In this document: piece after piece, positions 12,143-20,972 of the stretch | How positions within the stretch are numbered: position 1 is the stretch's first letter | How the letters are laid out: each line of letters opens with the position of its first letter | Source: CAZLYK01 sp964563495 | GTDB lineage: Bacteria > Acidobacteriota > Blastocatellia > RBC074 | Reading direction: 5' to 3' | NCBI GenBank assembly: GCA_964563495.1 | Contig: CAZLYK010000007.1 | Coordinates: forward strand, 5,719-69,718 | Length of the DNA stretch: 64,000 nucleotides | Position numbers and translations under genes: made by a program | Notes under the pieces: generated by a model | Told to the model about the DNA's origin: nothing | Seen by the model: the letters and a program-made list of their open reading frames with translations, nothing else | The model's database searches: none

Positions 12143-12532
12143 TCCTGAACTAAGTAAGTGAACAGAATTTATTTCGACTTACTTAAAAACCTTTCCGAGA
12201 TTCGGCCTCTCTTGAATGCTTATCGGATCATCGACTTACACCACACCCAGCATATCGTAAAAGGAGCGTTAAATGAAGCAGCCAGCCGCTAATTACACTG
12301 AAAAGCTGCAATCAGGACGGTAATGAGGGGGGGGGTAATCTTCGCCACGTTTGAGCTGTGGATCGACGTAGCGAATCGATCCCGACCGGATCCGAAACGA
12401 CTAAATCCAATCAGACGGTCTCGGGCCCGAATAAATCGGGCCTGACCATAATTAAGCCGGGAAAAGATCGGACCGAAGGCGTCAGGCCAACCGAAGCAGG
12501 CGGGGGTGCCTCTCCGGCTTCAAAACTTCGAT
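12143..12532. other. 390-bp spacer between the Flp pilin and mreB
   Basis: No gene is supported. It holds a run of nine G residues (12327-12335) and a small hairpin (12424-12442). It likely contains the mreB promoter on the minus strand and the pilin transcript end. Confidence 0.55.
12424..12442 (-). terminator. small hairpin downstream of the pilin gene
   Basis: GGCCCGA (12424-12430) and TCGGGCC (12436-12442) are perfect 7-bp arms with a 5-nt loop. It lies about 90 nt after the pilin stop on the minus strand. There is no T-run, so a terminator role is weakly supported. Confidence 0.3.
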
Positions 12533-12721
12533 CTAAGAGATACTGTTGTTTGCCGAATCCAATCTGGTATTGATCTTGCTGAAAATCTGGGTAATGCTCG
12601 TCCCCATCGCAGTCAGCACAAACAACGCTGCTGCTCCGATCAGAACCAGCAAAAGCGAGTATTCAACAATATCCTGACCATTTTGGTCGCTAATGAAATT
12701 CTTCAAAGACTCTTTAACCAT
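12533..12721 (-). CDS. Flp-family type IVb pilin
   Basis: The 62-residue protein has the short leader and hydrophobic helix of Flp/Fap pilins: a hydrophilic leader ending in Gly15, then QDIVEYSLLLVLIGAAALFV with Glu at mature position 5 (Glu20). Prepilin peptidase would cleave after Gly15. Flp pilins assemble into tight-adherence (Tad) fibres or pseudopili. GGAGG lies just upstream of the ATG. No tad assembly genes are present in the window, so this copy stands alone. Confidence 0.9.
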   Translation of the reverse strand: MVKESLKNFISDQNGQDIVEYSLLLVLIGAAALFVLTAMGTSITQIFSKINTRLDSANNSIS

Positions 12722-13086
12722 GGAAGACCTCCGTGACTGTCCTGCCGTTACGGCTCACCAAGATAACCGCCATTCGGTTTAAGAATTGAGCGGCTGTTGG
12801 AATAGATGCCCACTCACCAATCACTGTGCCAGGGTTCGACAGCGGGATTCGTTTTCATAAAATGAAAACGGACCTGATTATGAGAGGGGGGATGGCAAAA
12901 CTACTGAGTCCGTGACCGGGGCAGGATGACTGCTGCGCAAATGAGTCGGAACAGCGGCCTTCTCTCTGGATCTAGTAGAGCCAGCTCAGGTTTTCAGTGC
13001 CAGCCGAAGACCGGCTGGACCGATTCCTGACAGGCGGTAAGCTAGCACAGGCTGCAAATCCTTTTCAAGCTTAAAGTTTTTAATGA
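12722..13086. other. 365-bp region upstream of the pilin gene
   Basis: No gene is supported. It contains a perfect inverted repeat at 12851-12869 and probably the pilin promoter on the minus strand. Confidence 0.5.
12851..12869. promoter_or_regulatory. AT-rich perfect inverted repeat upstream of the pilin
   Basis: GTTTTCAT (12851-12858) and ATGAAAAC (12862-12869) are perfect arms with a 3-nt spacer. It lies about 130 bp upstream of the pilin start. The size and symmetry fit a dimeric regulator operator, but no regulator gene is adjacent. Confidence 0.3.
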
Positions 13087-14742
13087 TTAGTCCTCAGCCG
13101 GCGGGCCGTAACCGCCTCCACCGGGTGTTTCAATCAGGAAGGAGTCCCCGCTTTTTGCCGAGATCGAGAATTTGCTGGGCAGGACGGTTCGTTTTCCATT
13201 ACGGCCGATCAGGACGGTCCGGCCTTTCTCTCCGTCCCCACCGCCATTCAAGCCATAAGGCGCAATCTTGCGCCGGTCGGAGAGCAGTGAGACGCGCGCG
13301 TCGGTGAGCAGTTCGATCTCTCTGATCACCCCATCGCCGCCTCGGCGCCGCCCCTTCCCGCCGGAGCCGCGGCGGATGGCGTATCGGCGCACTCTCAATG
13401 GATAGGCGTATTCGAGCGCCTCAATCGGCGTGTTGAGAGAGTTGGTCATATGCGTATGAACGGCCGACAGCCCGTCGGCTGCCGGTCGGGCGCCCATGCC
13501 GCCGGCAATCGTCTCGTAGTAAGCGAATTCTTGATTGAACCGGTGATCCCATCCGCCGATAGTCAGGTTATTCATCGTCCCCTGTGAGGCCGCCGGGATC
13601 TGCCGAGGCACGGCCTGAGCGAGAGCCTTGAAGAGGACATCGACGATTCGCTGTGACGTCTCAACATTGCCGCCAGCCACCGACGCCGGCGGCAAGGCAT
13701 TGACCACCGTCCCGGCCGGAGCAATCACCTCGACCGGGTCGATGATCCCTGCGCTCGCCGGAACATCGCCTGGAATCAGGCACCGAAAGACGTAATAGGC
13801 AGCCGAGACTGTGATCGCCTCGACGGCGTTGACCGGGCCGCGAACCTGCGCTGAACTGCCGTTAAAATCCACTCGTGCGCGTTGACCGCGGATTTCGATC
13901 CTGACCGCGATCCGCACCGGATGATCGGATTCGCCATCATCATCGAGAAAGTCCGAAGCCTCGTAGATCCCGTCGGGAAGCGTGGCCAGTGTATGCCGCA
14001 TCATGCGCCCGGAATAGTCCACCAGATGTCTCGCATACTCATCCGCTTCCTTGAAGCCGTATCGCTCGACGATCTCATGCAAACGGTCGCTCCCGACTCT
14101 CAAAGCCCCGAGCTGAGCGGCAAAATCGCCCTCCCGCTCTTCCCTGCCGCGCACATTTGCCAGCAACAGATTGAAGATATCCCGGTCGATCTTTCCACCG
14201 CGCACGATTCGAATCGGCGGGATCCGAATTCCCTCCTGGTAAATCTCCGTCGCGGCTCCCATCGACCCGGGTGTGGCGCCTCCGATATCTGCGTGATGCG
14301 CCCGGTTGGCGACGAAGAAGAAGGGACTGGGCGGCGGGGCGACGGGGCGACGGGGCGATGCGGGAGTGCGATTTTTCTTCCCGTCCACCCGTCGCCCAGT
14401 CTCTTCTTCATCCGACGGTTCTCTCAGAAACACCGGCATGACCATGGTCACGTCCGGCAAATGCGTGCCTCCGGCATAGGGATCGTTGAGGATCACCACG
14501 TCGCCCCTGCCGATCCGGCACTGCTCGATCGCGGCCTTCACCGACATCGGCATGGAGCCCAGATGCACGGGCATATGATCACCCTGTGCGATCAATCGGC
14601 CACGCCGGTCGAAGACTGCACAGGAATAATCACGGCGCTCCTTGATGTTCGGAGAAAAAGCGGTGCGGCGTAAACTCAGCCCCATCTCTTCGGCGACCGA
14701 GGTGTAAAGCGACCGGTAGATCTCTAGTTTGATTGAGTCCAT
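13087..14742 (-). CDS. hydantoinase B / oxoprolinase-family subunit with an in-frame repeat insertion
   Basis: The 551-residue protein matches HyuB/oxoprolinase subunits: RRTAFSPNIKERRDYSCAVF, GDHMPVHLGSMPMSVKAAIE, NDPYAGGTHLPDVTMVMPVF, VANRAHHADIGGATPGSM and the C-terminal ETPGGGGYG. With HyuA it would open a cyclic amide (hydantoin, 5-oxoproline or similar) using ATP; the substrate cannot be told. Residues about 108-140 (EETGRRVDGKKNRTP..PPPSP) are absent from the usual family pattern and are encoded by a G/C-rich tandem repeat (14326-14400). It is separated from hyuA by two genes on the same strand. Confidence 0.9.
   Translation of the reverse strand: MDSIKLEIYRSLYTSVAEEMGLSLRRTAFSPNIKERRDYSCAVFDRRGRLIAQGDHMPVHLGSMPMSVKAAIEQCRIGRGDVVILNDPYAGGTHLPDVTMVMPVFLREPSDEEETGRRVDGKKNRTPASPRRPVAPPPSPFFFVANRAHHADIGGATPGSMGAATEIYQEGIRIPPIRIVRGGKIDRDIFNLLLANVRGREEREGDFAAQLGALRVGSDRLHEIVERYGFKEADEYARHLVDYSGRMMRHTLATLPDGIYEASDFLDDDGESDHPVRIAVRIEIRGQRARVDFNGSSAQVRGPVNAVEAITVSAAYYVFRCLIPGDVPASAGIIDPVEVIAPAGTVVNALPPASVAGGNVETSQRIVDVLFKALAQAVPRQIPAASQGTMNNLTIGGWDHRFNQEFAYYETIAGGMGARPAADGLSAVHTHMTNSLNTPIEALEYAYPLRVRRYAIRRGSGGKGRRRGGDGVIREIELLTDARVSLLSDRRKIAPYGLNGGGDGEKGRTVLIGRNGKRTVLPSKFSISAKSGDSFLIETPGGGGYGPPAED
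14326..14400. repeat. G-rich tandem repeat with inverted ends inside hyuB
   Basis: ACTGGGCG (14326-14333) and CGCCCAGT (14393-14400) are inverted ends. Between them lie three tandem 8-bp units of the type CGGGGCGA. The segment keeps the reading frame and inserts about 33 residues between MVMPVFL and FFFVANRAHH. It looks like a small mobile or expanded repeat that entered the gene in frame. Confidence 0.7.
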
Positions 14743-15576
14743 TCAATCCTGTCTGTTTCTTCCCATCGAGGCCAGGGCTTCGGCGGCGACTTTCCGTACG
14801 CCCAGATCACGGTCACCGGTCGCCGCCTCTTCGAGCGCGGCGCGCGCCTCTTCCATATTGAAGGTGCCGAGCCAGTAGGCGGCTTTGCGACGAAAATCGG
14901 GGAAGTTGTGCTGCTTCAGAATCCCGATCAATTCATGATAACCGTTGCGGGTATTTTTCAGTTCCGCGGCGGTTGCCTGCGCGATCCGGCGAAACCCCTC
15001 ATTGTCGTGATCCAGGAACTGGAAGAGAAAACCGATCGCCTTTCTGGAGAAACGAACGTCGCGAAATTGATTGACCACGAGAATGCCAAGGCATCGCGCC
15101 CGCAGATCTCCCTCTTCGCTCACTTTTTTCTCGCCCGGATTGACCAGCACATTCAGGACCGCGTTGTTCGACTGGTAGACCTGAAACGAGCCGAGCGTTC
15201 GCGCGAGCGAGGCCCTGACGCGCCAGTCCGAATCGCTCAAAGCCTCGATCAGCGGCTCGATCGACTCCTGGTCGCCGAGTTGCCCCAACGCTTCAACCGC
15301 GGCTATCCGCACCATGGCAGCTTCGTCTTTAAGCATCCCAATCAACGGTCCAACTGCGCGCGAATCACAGATTCCGGCCAGCCGCGAGGCGGCATTGAGC
15401 CGCTTCTGCGGATCCTTGTCCTTGAGCGCATTGATCGCGGGTAAAGCGGCATGATCGCGGTCTTGCCGCGATGAACACTGCTGATAGAGAGCCATGGCTT
15501 TGATTGTGTCGATCTGGGCCGCCGGGGCCTGGGCTTGCACAATCAAGATCAAACCGTATAAAACGCCGAAAAACAT
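14743..15576 (-). CDS. secreted HEAT-repeat protein
   Basis: The 277-residue product has an N-terminal signal peptide (MFFGVLYGLILIVQAQAPA) and HEAT/PBS-lyase-type helical repeats, e.g. LIGMLKDEAAMVRIAAVEAL, LGQLGDQESIEPLIEALSDS, WRVRASLARTLG and ARAALEEAATGDRDLGVRKV. Such repeats are protein-binding scaffolds. Its last codons (RQD-stop) are made of a half copy of the CAGGAT repeat (14743-14760). It sits between the Tat protein and hyuB, with 1 nt to the next start. Confidence 0.8.
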   Translation of the reverse strand: MFFGVLYGLILIVQAQAPAAQIDTIKAMALYQQCSSRQDRDHAALPAINALKDKDPQKRLNAASRLAGICDSRAVGPLIGMLKDEAAMVRIAAVEALGQLGDQESIEPLIEALSDSDWRVRASLARTLGSFQVYQSNNAVLNVLVNPGEKKVSEEGDLRARCLGILVVNQFRDVRFSRKAIGFLFQFLDHDNEGFRRIAQATAAELKNTRNGYHELIGILKQHNFPDFRRKAAYWLGTFNMEEARAALEEAATGDRDLGVRKVAAEALASMGRNRQD

Positions 15577-15591
15577 CTTGTTTCTTCACTC

Positions 15592-16968
15592 TTAAGCTAT
15601 CGTATCCGGATTCTGCGGTGTGAGCAGTTTCATTGCGCGGGCTGCGTGGCCCAGTGCAATGACCACATCGCTCAGGAATTTGTCGCCCTGCCCGGGCGCT
15701 CTCATCATTTGATCGACGGTCTTGCGCAGTTCGCCCCAGTCGAGGGCGCGCATTTTGACCAGTGTCTGATAGAGGGCCTGTTCGCCCGCTTGAATCCGTC
15801 GTTCCTGAGCCGCAGTCAAGGTCGTCAGCCGGTGAAGTTTGGCGTAATTGATCGCCTCAAAGGCGTGTCCGTAAAACTTGACCAGCGCACGGGATCGTGT
15901 GGCCTCGACGACGAACGGCGGATACCCCTGCTGCTGGTCGTAATCCTGGTTGATCGCTTCCGCTTCGCTCTTTAAACGATAGGTCGCCAGATCCAGCATC
16001 TGCCCTGCTCGCTCCGCCAGGTTGTCCTTCCGGTAGCCGTGCCTGAGGCAAGAGAGAAAACCGTAAACCGAGTGGAGCCCAAAACAACTGTACTTCTTGA
16101 TCTCATCCCGGAAAGCTTTCGGCGCAATCTCTCCACGCTCCATCTCCTGCCGGCCGAGCGCGCAGGTGGCCTCGTATTCGGCCAACCCGCGATCGGCTAC
16201 CTGTGCCAGATCGATCGTCTCGCCATACGCATTGGTCCACCTCGAACTTTCCGGCGGCATGAGAATCGAGAAAGCGATCAATCCCCAGGGGAGATGCTCG
16301 TGCACCAGTTCACCCCGCAGATCCGCGGTCTGGCGCGGCGGGAAGTAAGCCGTATCGTAACGATACTGGTTGGCGTCATACCTGAAGAGGTCCTTCGGAT
16401 CGCAGCGGAAGAGCGCTTTCCCGCTCTCGGCAAGGTCGTCCAAAGTAAAGCGCACGCCGCCGGCGATCACCGGTTGGTCCTGACTGACGCCGGCTTCGAG
16501 AAAGGTTTTGAGGAAGCTGTTCTCGTGAACCTCAGCCGCGCGCGTGAAATAGAGATAGCGCTTGCCGTTGACCTCTTTGTCTGCCGCAAAGCGTGAGCAT
16601 AGATAGTCAACCGCATTGGTTCCATCCGCCAGTTTGAAGCCCTTCCCGAAACCGCGCACCGCGTGGATCAGAACCGAAGGGTTGTTCAACTCGCGAGCGT
16701 AGTGCTCGAGCATCTGGTTGACCGCACGCAGAGCATTGGGATAATCGGCCGGGAGCGTCACCGGCGCCAGATTCCCACCGCCGCTTTGCCGGCCCGACGG
16801 CGGTTTTCCCGACTCGGATCTATCGAACCAGCCGGCCCTGTAAGCCCCGGCCAGACCGGCACCCGCCGCGGCAATTGCTCCCGCCCCGAGCAGGATGAAT
16901 TTTCGTCGCCCGGTATCCTCCGGGTGCGTCGCTTCTCTGTCTTTTTTAACAACCTTCTTTTTACTCAT
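15592..16968 (-). CDS. Tat-exported helical protein of unknown function
   Basis: The 458-residue product has a twin-arginine signal: Lys-rich start, then GRRKFILLGAGAIAAAGAGL. A Gly/Ser/Pro-rich linker follows, then a mostly helical mature domain with LHSVYGFLSCLRHGYRK and VVEATRSRALVKFYGHAFEA. I recognise no catalytic motif. Tat export suggests folding or cofactor loading in the cytoplasm. It lies between hyuA and the HEAT gene, with 10-15 nt spacers, so it is probably co-transcribed with them. Confidence 0.75.
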   Translation of the reverse strand: MSKKKVVKKDREATHPEDTGRRKFILLGAGAIAAAGAGLAGAYRAGWFDRSESGKPPSGRQSGGGNLAPVTLPADYPNALRAVNQMLEHYARELNNPSVLIHAVRGFGKGFKLADGTNAVDYLCSRFAADKEVNGKRYLYFTRAAEVHENSFLKTFLEAGVSQDQPVIAGGVRFTLDDLAESGKALFRCDPKDLFRYDANQYRYDTAYFPPRQTADLRGELVHEHLPWGLIAFSILMPPESSRWTNAYGETIDLAQVADRGLAEYEATCALGRQEMERGEIAPKAFRDEIKKYSCFGLHSVYGFLSCLRHGYRKDNLAERAGQMLDLATYRLKSEAEAINQDYDQQQGYPPFVVEATRSRALVKFYGHAFEAINYAKLHRLTTLTAAQERRIQAGEQALYQTLVKMRALDWGELRKTVDQMMRAPGQGDKFLSDVVIALGHAARAMKLLTPQNPDTIA

Positions 16969-16978
16969 GACTTTCTGC

Positions 16979-19102
16979 TCAACTAAAAACGAGCGGCTGG
17001 GAACTTAAGTCAGAGCCGTTACTTGTGTCAAGCATCAGGTTTCCCCAGCGATCCACCGAAGCCGTCCACCCCGGCGGGATGAGGTTGGTCGAACCGTATT
17101 CGATCAGGATCGCCGGCGAATTGATCAGCGCTCCGGGCCTCAATCCGGCTCGATCATAAACTGCCGCGCTCCGCCTTTTTTCGCCTAACCAGATCATGGA
17201 CTTTCTCTCCGGCTCGGGGGTGTAGGGTTTGTATCTGCCGGCGCGTTTGAGCGCGGGTTTCCCGGTCAAGCCGACTCCACGCAAGCGAAGGCTGACGATC
17301 TCGACCGCACGGTCGGGATTGGAGTGGCCGTATCTTTCCCCGTGAGCGCGATGGAAGATCGCGACCGCACTCTCACCGGCAGGGACCTCAAGCTCGAACG
17401 ATTGTCCGCGGTATCGCATGGCCAGGGTCCTGATCAATTTGATCTGAGCCCGGGTCAACCCCTCAGACTGCAAATCGCGGACCGCCTGTTTTTCCAGCGA
17501 GGCAAACTCCTTCTTGATCTGCCCGGGCATCCTCGAACCTTCGACTGCCAGCATGACCGTCCGCGAGTAATCCTTGACCACATCGGCCAGCAGAACCCCG
17601 AGCGCCGAGAAAGCCCCTGGATAAGCCGGTATCAGGACGCGTGGGATGCGTAGGGCCGACGCCAGTGCAGCCGCGTGCAGACCGCCCGCCCCGCCGAAAC
17701 TGACGAGGGTGAATCGTCGCGGATCGTGACCGCGTTCGACCGAAACCAGACGCAGCGCCCGTTCCATATTTGAATTGGCCACGCGGATCACCCCCAGGGC
17801 GGCCTGCTCTCTCGTCACGCGCCGCGACGATGCTCGCGACATCTCGATCGCCAGCTCTTCAATCACACCTGCAGCTCGCGGTAGGTCGAGCTTCATCTCG
17901 CCGCTCAACAGCCCGGCCCCGGCGAACCTTCCCAAAACCAGGTTCGCATCGGTCACAGTCGCCCTGGTCCCCTTGCCATAACAGGCCGGGCCGGGATCAG
18001 CGCCGGCAGATTCGGGTCCGACGCGCAGTGCTCCGCCGGTATCGACATACGCGATCGAACCGCCCCCCGCCCCGACCGTATGTATATCCAGAATCGGAAC
18101 CGCCACCGGCAGGCCGGTGATCTGAGCCTCATTCGTCGTCTGAGCCGCCCCGCGACACAACGCGACATCGGTCGATGTCCCGCCCATATCGAATGTCAGA
18201 ATGTCGCCGAAACCGGCCAAGCCCGCCACTTGCGTCGCGGCGACCACCCCCCCGGCCGGACCGGAAAGAATGGTTCTGACCGGTTCACGCGAGGCCGTCT
18301 CGGCCGAAATCGACCCCCCGGAGGATTGCATGATCCGCAGGCGGCCTGGTCTCAGTTTGTCGAACCTGAGTGAAAGCTCATCCGCCAGGTTGCCCAGGTA
18401 ACGGCTGACCCTCGGCGCCAGGTAGGCATTGATCGCCACCGTCGATATCCGCTCGTATTCACGATATTCCGGGAGGATCTGATGCGAGATCGAAACCGGC
18501 ACCCCAAGCCCGGCCAGCGCCTCAGCCACCGCCGATTCGTGTTCCGGATTCGCAAAGGAGAAGATCAAAGCTACCGCGATCGATTCGACCCCCGCTCGGT
18601 TGACTCTCTTGACCAGCCGATCCAGCTCGCTTCGTGTCAATCGCTCGATCACTTTTGAATCGGCGCCGATCCGCTCGCTCACTCCAAACCGCAGCTCTCG
18701 TGGAATGAGCGGGTCTGGTCGCACGACCTGCAGGTTGTACAGATCAGGCCTCGCCTGCCGCCCGATCTCGATCACATCTTCATACCCGGCGGTCGTGACC
18801 AGCGCCGTCCTCGCCCCCTTTCGCTCGAGCAAGGCGTTTGTCGCTACGGTCGTCCCGTGAACAATCTCAAATTTTGGGGGCGAGACATCCAGGACCGATC
18901 TCAGCTCATCGAAGACCCGGGCCAAACCGGCCAGTATCGCCGCTTCCGGCGCCTGCGGCGTGGATGGAACTTTGAAACTTAGTTCGAATTCATTGAAAAT
19001 TGCAATAAAGTCCGTAAATGTCCCGCCCGTGTCCACGCCGATTCGCAGCAAATTGGGTTTTAGACTTTGCCTCTTGATCATTTCATTTTTAATGATAGAC
19101 AC
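16979..19102 (-). CDS. hydantoinase A / oxoprolinase-family subunit
   Basis: The 707-residue protein has the ASKHA-type ATP-binding start LLRIGVDTGGTFTDFIAIF, then EIVHGTTVATNALLERKGA, LSGPAGGVVAATQVAGLAGF, ILTFDMGGTSTDVALCRG and VSFGGAGGLHAAALASALRI, all typical of HyuA/N-methylhydantoinase A. It supplies ATP-dependent activation for ring opening with HyuB. ATG 19102 is used; ATG 19081 is possible. It is the first gene of the hyuA-Tat-HEAT-hyuB series. Confidence 0.92.
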   Translation of the reverse strand: MSIIKNEMIKRQSLKPNLLRIGVDTGGTFTDFIAIFNEFELSFKVPSTPQAPEAAILAGLARVFDELRSVLDVSPPKFEIVHGTTVATNALLERKGARTALVTTAGYEDVIEIGRQARPDLYNLQVVRPDPLIPRELRFGVSERIGADSKVIERLTRSELDRLVKRVNRAGVESIAVALIFSFANPEHESAVAEALAGLGVPVSISHQILPEYREYERISTVAINAYLAPRVSRYLGNLADELSLRFDKLRPGRLRIMQSSGGSISAETASREPVRTILSGPAGGVVAATQVAGLAGFGDILTFDMGGTSTDVALCRGAAQTTNEAQITGLPVAVPILDIHTVGAGGGSIAYVDTGGALRVGPESAGADPGPACYGKGTRATVTDANLVLGRFAGAGLLSGEMKLDLPRAAGVIEELAIEMSRASSRRVTREQAALGVIRVANSNMERALRLVSVERGHDPRRFTLVSFGGAGGLHAAALASALRIPRVLIPAYPGAFSALGVLLADVVKDYSRTVMLAVEGSRMPGQIKKEFASLEKQAVRDLQSEGLTRAQIKLIRTLAMRYRGQSFELEVPAGESAVAIFHRAHGERYGHSNPDRAVEIVSLRLRGVGLTGKPALKRAGRYKPYTPEPERKSMIWLGEKRRSAAVYDRAGLRPGALINSPAILIEYGSTNLIPPGWTASVDRWGNLMLDTSNGSDLSSQPLVFS

Positions 19103-19507
19103 TCGTTTAATGACCAGTTCAACGAACCTTGAAAAATAATGAAACCAAACCCAGACGAAGGCGTTTAGGACACCTGAGTTTGCGTGATGCGCTCGGAGCG
19201 AAAGTTGAGCTCACTGGGGAATTTTCGACGAGCGCATTGCGCGAGGACCAAACACATCGCTGGACGGCGTGGAAACTTCAGTTTTATCCGGCTCGTCGGT
19301 TTCGTCATTCCTCACTTGACAGCTTGACGCAACTCGACATCTGAGACAATATCCTTTTTTGAGTTTGCGAACTTTTCTTCAATCGCACTCGCCCCATGGA
19401 TTTCGATCTCGCTTTTGACTAAGCCGATCAAAAGCACAAAGATAATCTCACGACTCCCTGATTACCCCGATCATATTCCGCATGGCAGGAAGATTGCACA
19501 TTTCGAG
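19103..19507. other. 405-bp divergent intergenic region
   Basis: No convincing gene; a short + strand frame at 19129-19344 lacks signal, domain or ribosome site. It separates hyuA (minus) from the first paralogous secreted gene (plus) and probably holds both promoters. Confidence 0.55.
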
Positions 19508-20038
19508 ATGAGCAGGAAACTTTCAATCGCGGCACCGGCATTTTGTTGCTTATTGATTGTGAGTCTGGCGGTCAAGGCCGAGGACGGCAAACCCGTGATT
19601 CAGACCACCGCGCCGAGGTTGACGGCGGCTGCGATCAACGGTTTTCAGATCGAGGGACTGGCGACATTCACGATGACGGCGGCAAATTTCGATGATACGG
19701 TGACCGGCATTTTTATCTACACCCTGTCAGACGATTCCCGGCGAAAGCTCGCCCGGGCGACCGGCCAGGATTTGAGCGTGACGCCGGCGAGCCTGACCAA
19801 AAAAGACGTGATCGCCGGCTTTAAGAAGGGGACGTCCTGCCCAAAGATTCAACTGGCCTTCGCCGCGTTCGAACTCGAGGCCATGAACCGGAAAATATCC
19901 TTTGATCGCGTTGTGCTTGACTTCAACGAGACCACTGAAGAGATGCCGCAGCTGCTTTGCGCCTGGACCAGGCAGATCAATGCAAACCGCCATCGTCGCG
20001 GAATTATTGCGGCTATCAATAAATTATTGCGGATTTGA
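19508..20038 (+). CDS. secreted protein, first of a tandem paralogue pair
   Basis: The 176-residue product begins at ATG 19508 with a signal peptide (SRKLSIAAPAFCCLLIVSLAVKA). The mature part aligns with the next gene over its length: TTAPRL, ATFTMTAANFDDTVTGIF, SLTKKDVIAGFKKGT, FDRVVLDFNE and WTRQINANRHRRGIIAAINK. The repeated presence in both copies of the KKDVIA/RKDVIA and RRGII motifs marks a small family that I do not recognise. No ribosome site is obvious. Confidence 0.7.
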   Translation: MSRKLSIAAPAFCCLLIVSLAVKAEDGKPVIQTTAPRLTAAAINGFQIEGLATFTMTAANFDDTVTGIFIYTLSDDSRRKLARATGQDLSVTPASLTKKDVIAGFKKGTSCPKIQLAFAAFELEAMNRKISFDRVVLDFNETTEEMPQLLCAWTRQINANRHRRGIIAAINKLLRI

Positions 20039-20170
20039 AATTGCAGCTTCGAATCCCCAAGACGCTATCTTGTGCTGCAGCAAATTATTCGATCGCTGTC
20101 GATGATCTGCGATCACGAAGCAATCCCCTTGAAAAAGGTAACGAATGTCCTAGGAGGTTATAACCTAATC

Positions 20171-20770
20171 ATGAGCACCAAATTTTTGAGTGTCATTTTG
20201 ACTTGCATCTGTTTGCTTACGATCAACGCCGTTGTCAATGCTCAGGAACCCGCCGTTCAGCCAAAGCCCGTCGCCTACACGACCGCACCGAAGCTGGTGG
20301 TGGCCAAGCTGAAGAGCGGCGATCAGGATGCATATGAAGTCCGCGGCAAGGTCACCTTCACCGTCACCGCGGCTAACTCAGACGACACCGTGGCCGGCGT
20401 CTTCAACTACGCCATCCCGGATGACGCTCGCCAGAAGATCGCTTCGATGTCGGGCAAGCCGATGACCTCGGTTCCGGCGAACTTCACGCGCAAAGATGTA
20501 ATCGCGAGCTTCCAGAAAGGTACTGCCGCTCCGGTGATCCATCTCGAAATCAACCCGATGGACGTTGATGTCGCGGGCGTCAAGATGGCGTTTACACGCG
20601 TCGTGCTCGATATCAACGGCCGCGAGCCGGGCACGGTTGCGAAATACAGTAAAGAGGAGATGGAAGTTCTCTTCACCGTCTGGGCCCGCCAGATCAATGG
20701 CGGCCGCGCCCGTCGCGGAATCATTTCGCGCGTCAACCGCGTGATCAACGGCGAAGCGGATCCGCAATAA
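20171..20770 (+). CDS. secreted protein, second of the tandem paralogue pair
   Basis: The 199-residue product begins at ATG 20171, with AGGAGG at 20152-20157 and a signal peptide (MSTKFLSVILTCICLLTINAVVNA). It shares TTAPKL, TFTVTAANSDDTVAGVFNYA, RKDVIASFQKGT, FTRVVLDING and VWARQINGGRARRGIISRVN with the preceding gene. The pair probably arose by tandem duplication. Function is unknown; export to the periplasm or surface is expected. Confidence 0.8.
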   Translation: MSTKFLSVILTCICLLTINAVVNAQEPAVQPKPVAYTTAPKLVVAKLKSGDQDAYEVRGKVTFTVTAANSDDTVAGVFNYAIPDDARQKIASMSGKPMTSVPANFTRKDVIASFQKGTAAPVIHLEINPMDVDVAGVKMAFTRVVLDINGREPGTVAKYSKEEMEVLFTVWARQINGGRARRGIISRVNRVINGEADPQ

Positions 20771-20972
20771 CGCTTCCGTTATCAAGTTTGTGGGTGCAGT
20801 GAAATCCGATGGGCGTTGGGGTGTGGAGGGGCACCAGACCTCGCCGCTCCACCTGGTCTAACTTCACCCACAAAGCCCTTCCGGGCGCAGGCAGTTGGCG
20901 ATTGAGGGTTGGCAATCAAGATTGATAGGCTTAAGATTGATTGTCGATCGTCAAGCGGCAACTGCCTTTTTT

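Noticed and set aside
12327..12335. Nine-G run as a phase-variation switch
   Set aside because: It lies in non-coding sequence without a gene whose frame or promoter spacing it would clearly alter.
19129..19344. 71-residue + strand frame between hyuA and the secreted pair
   Set aside because: No ribosome site, signal or family; codon content does not stand out.
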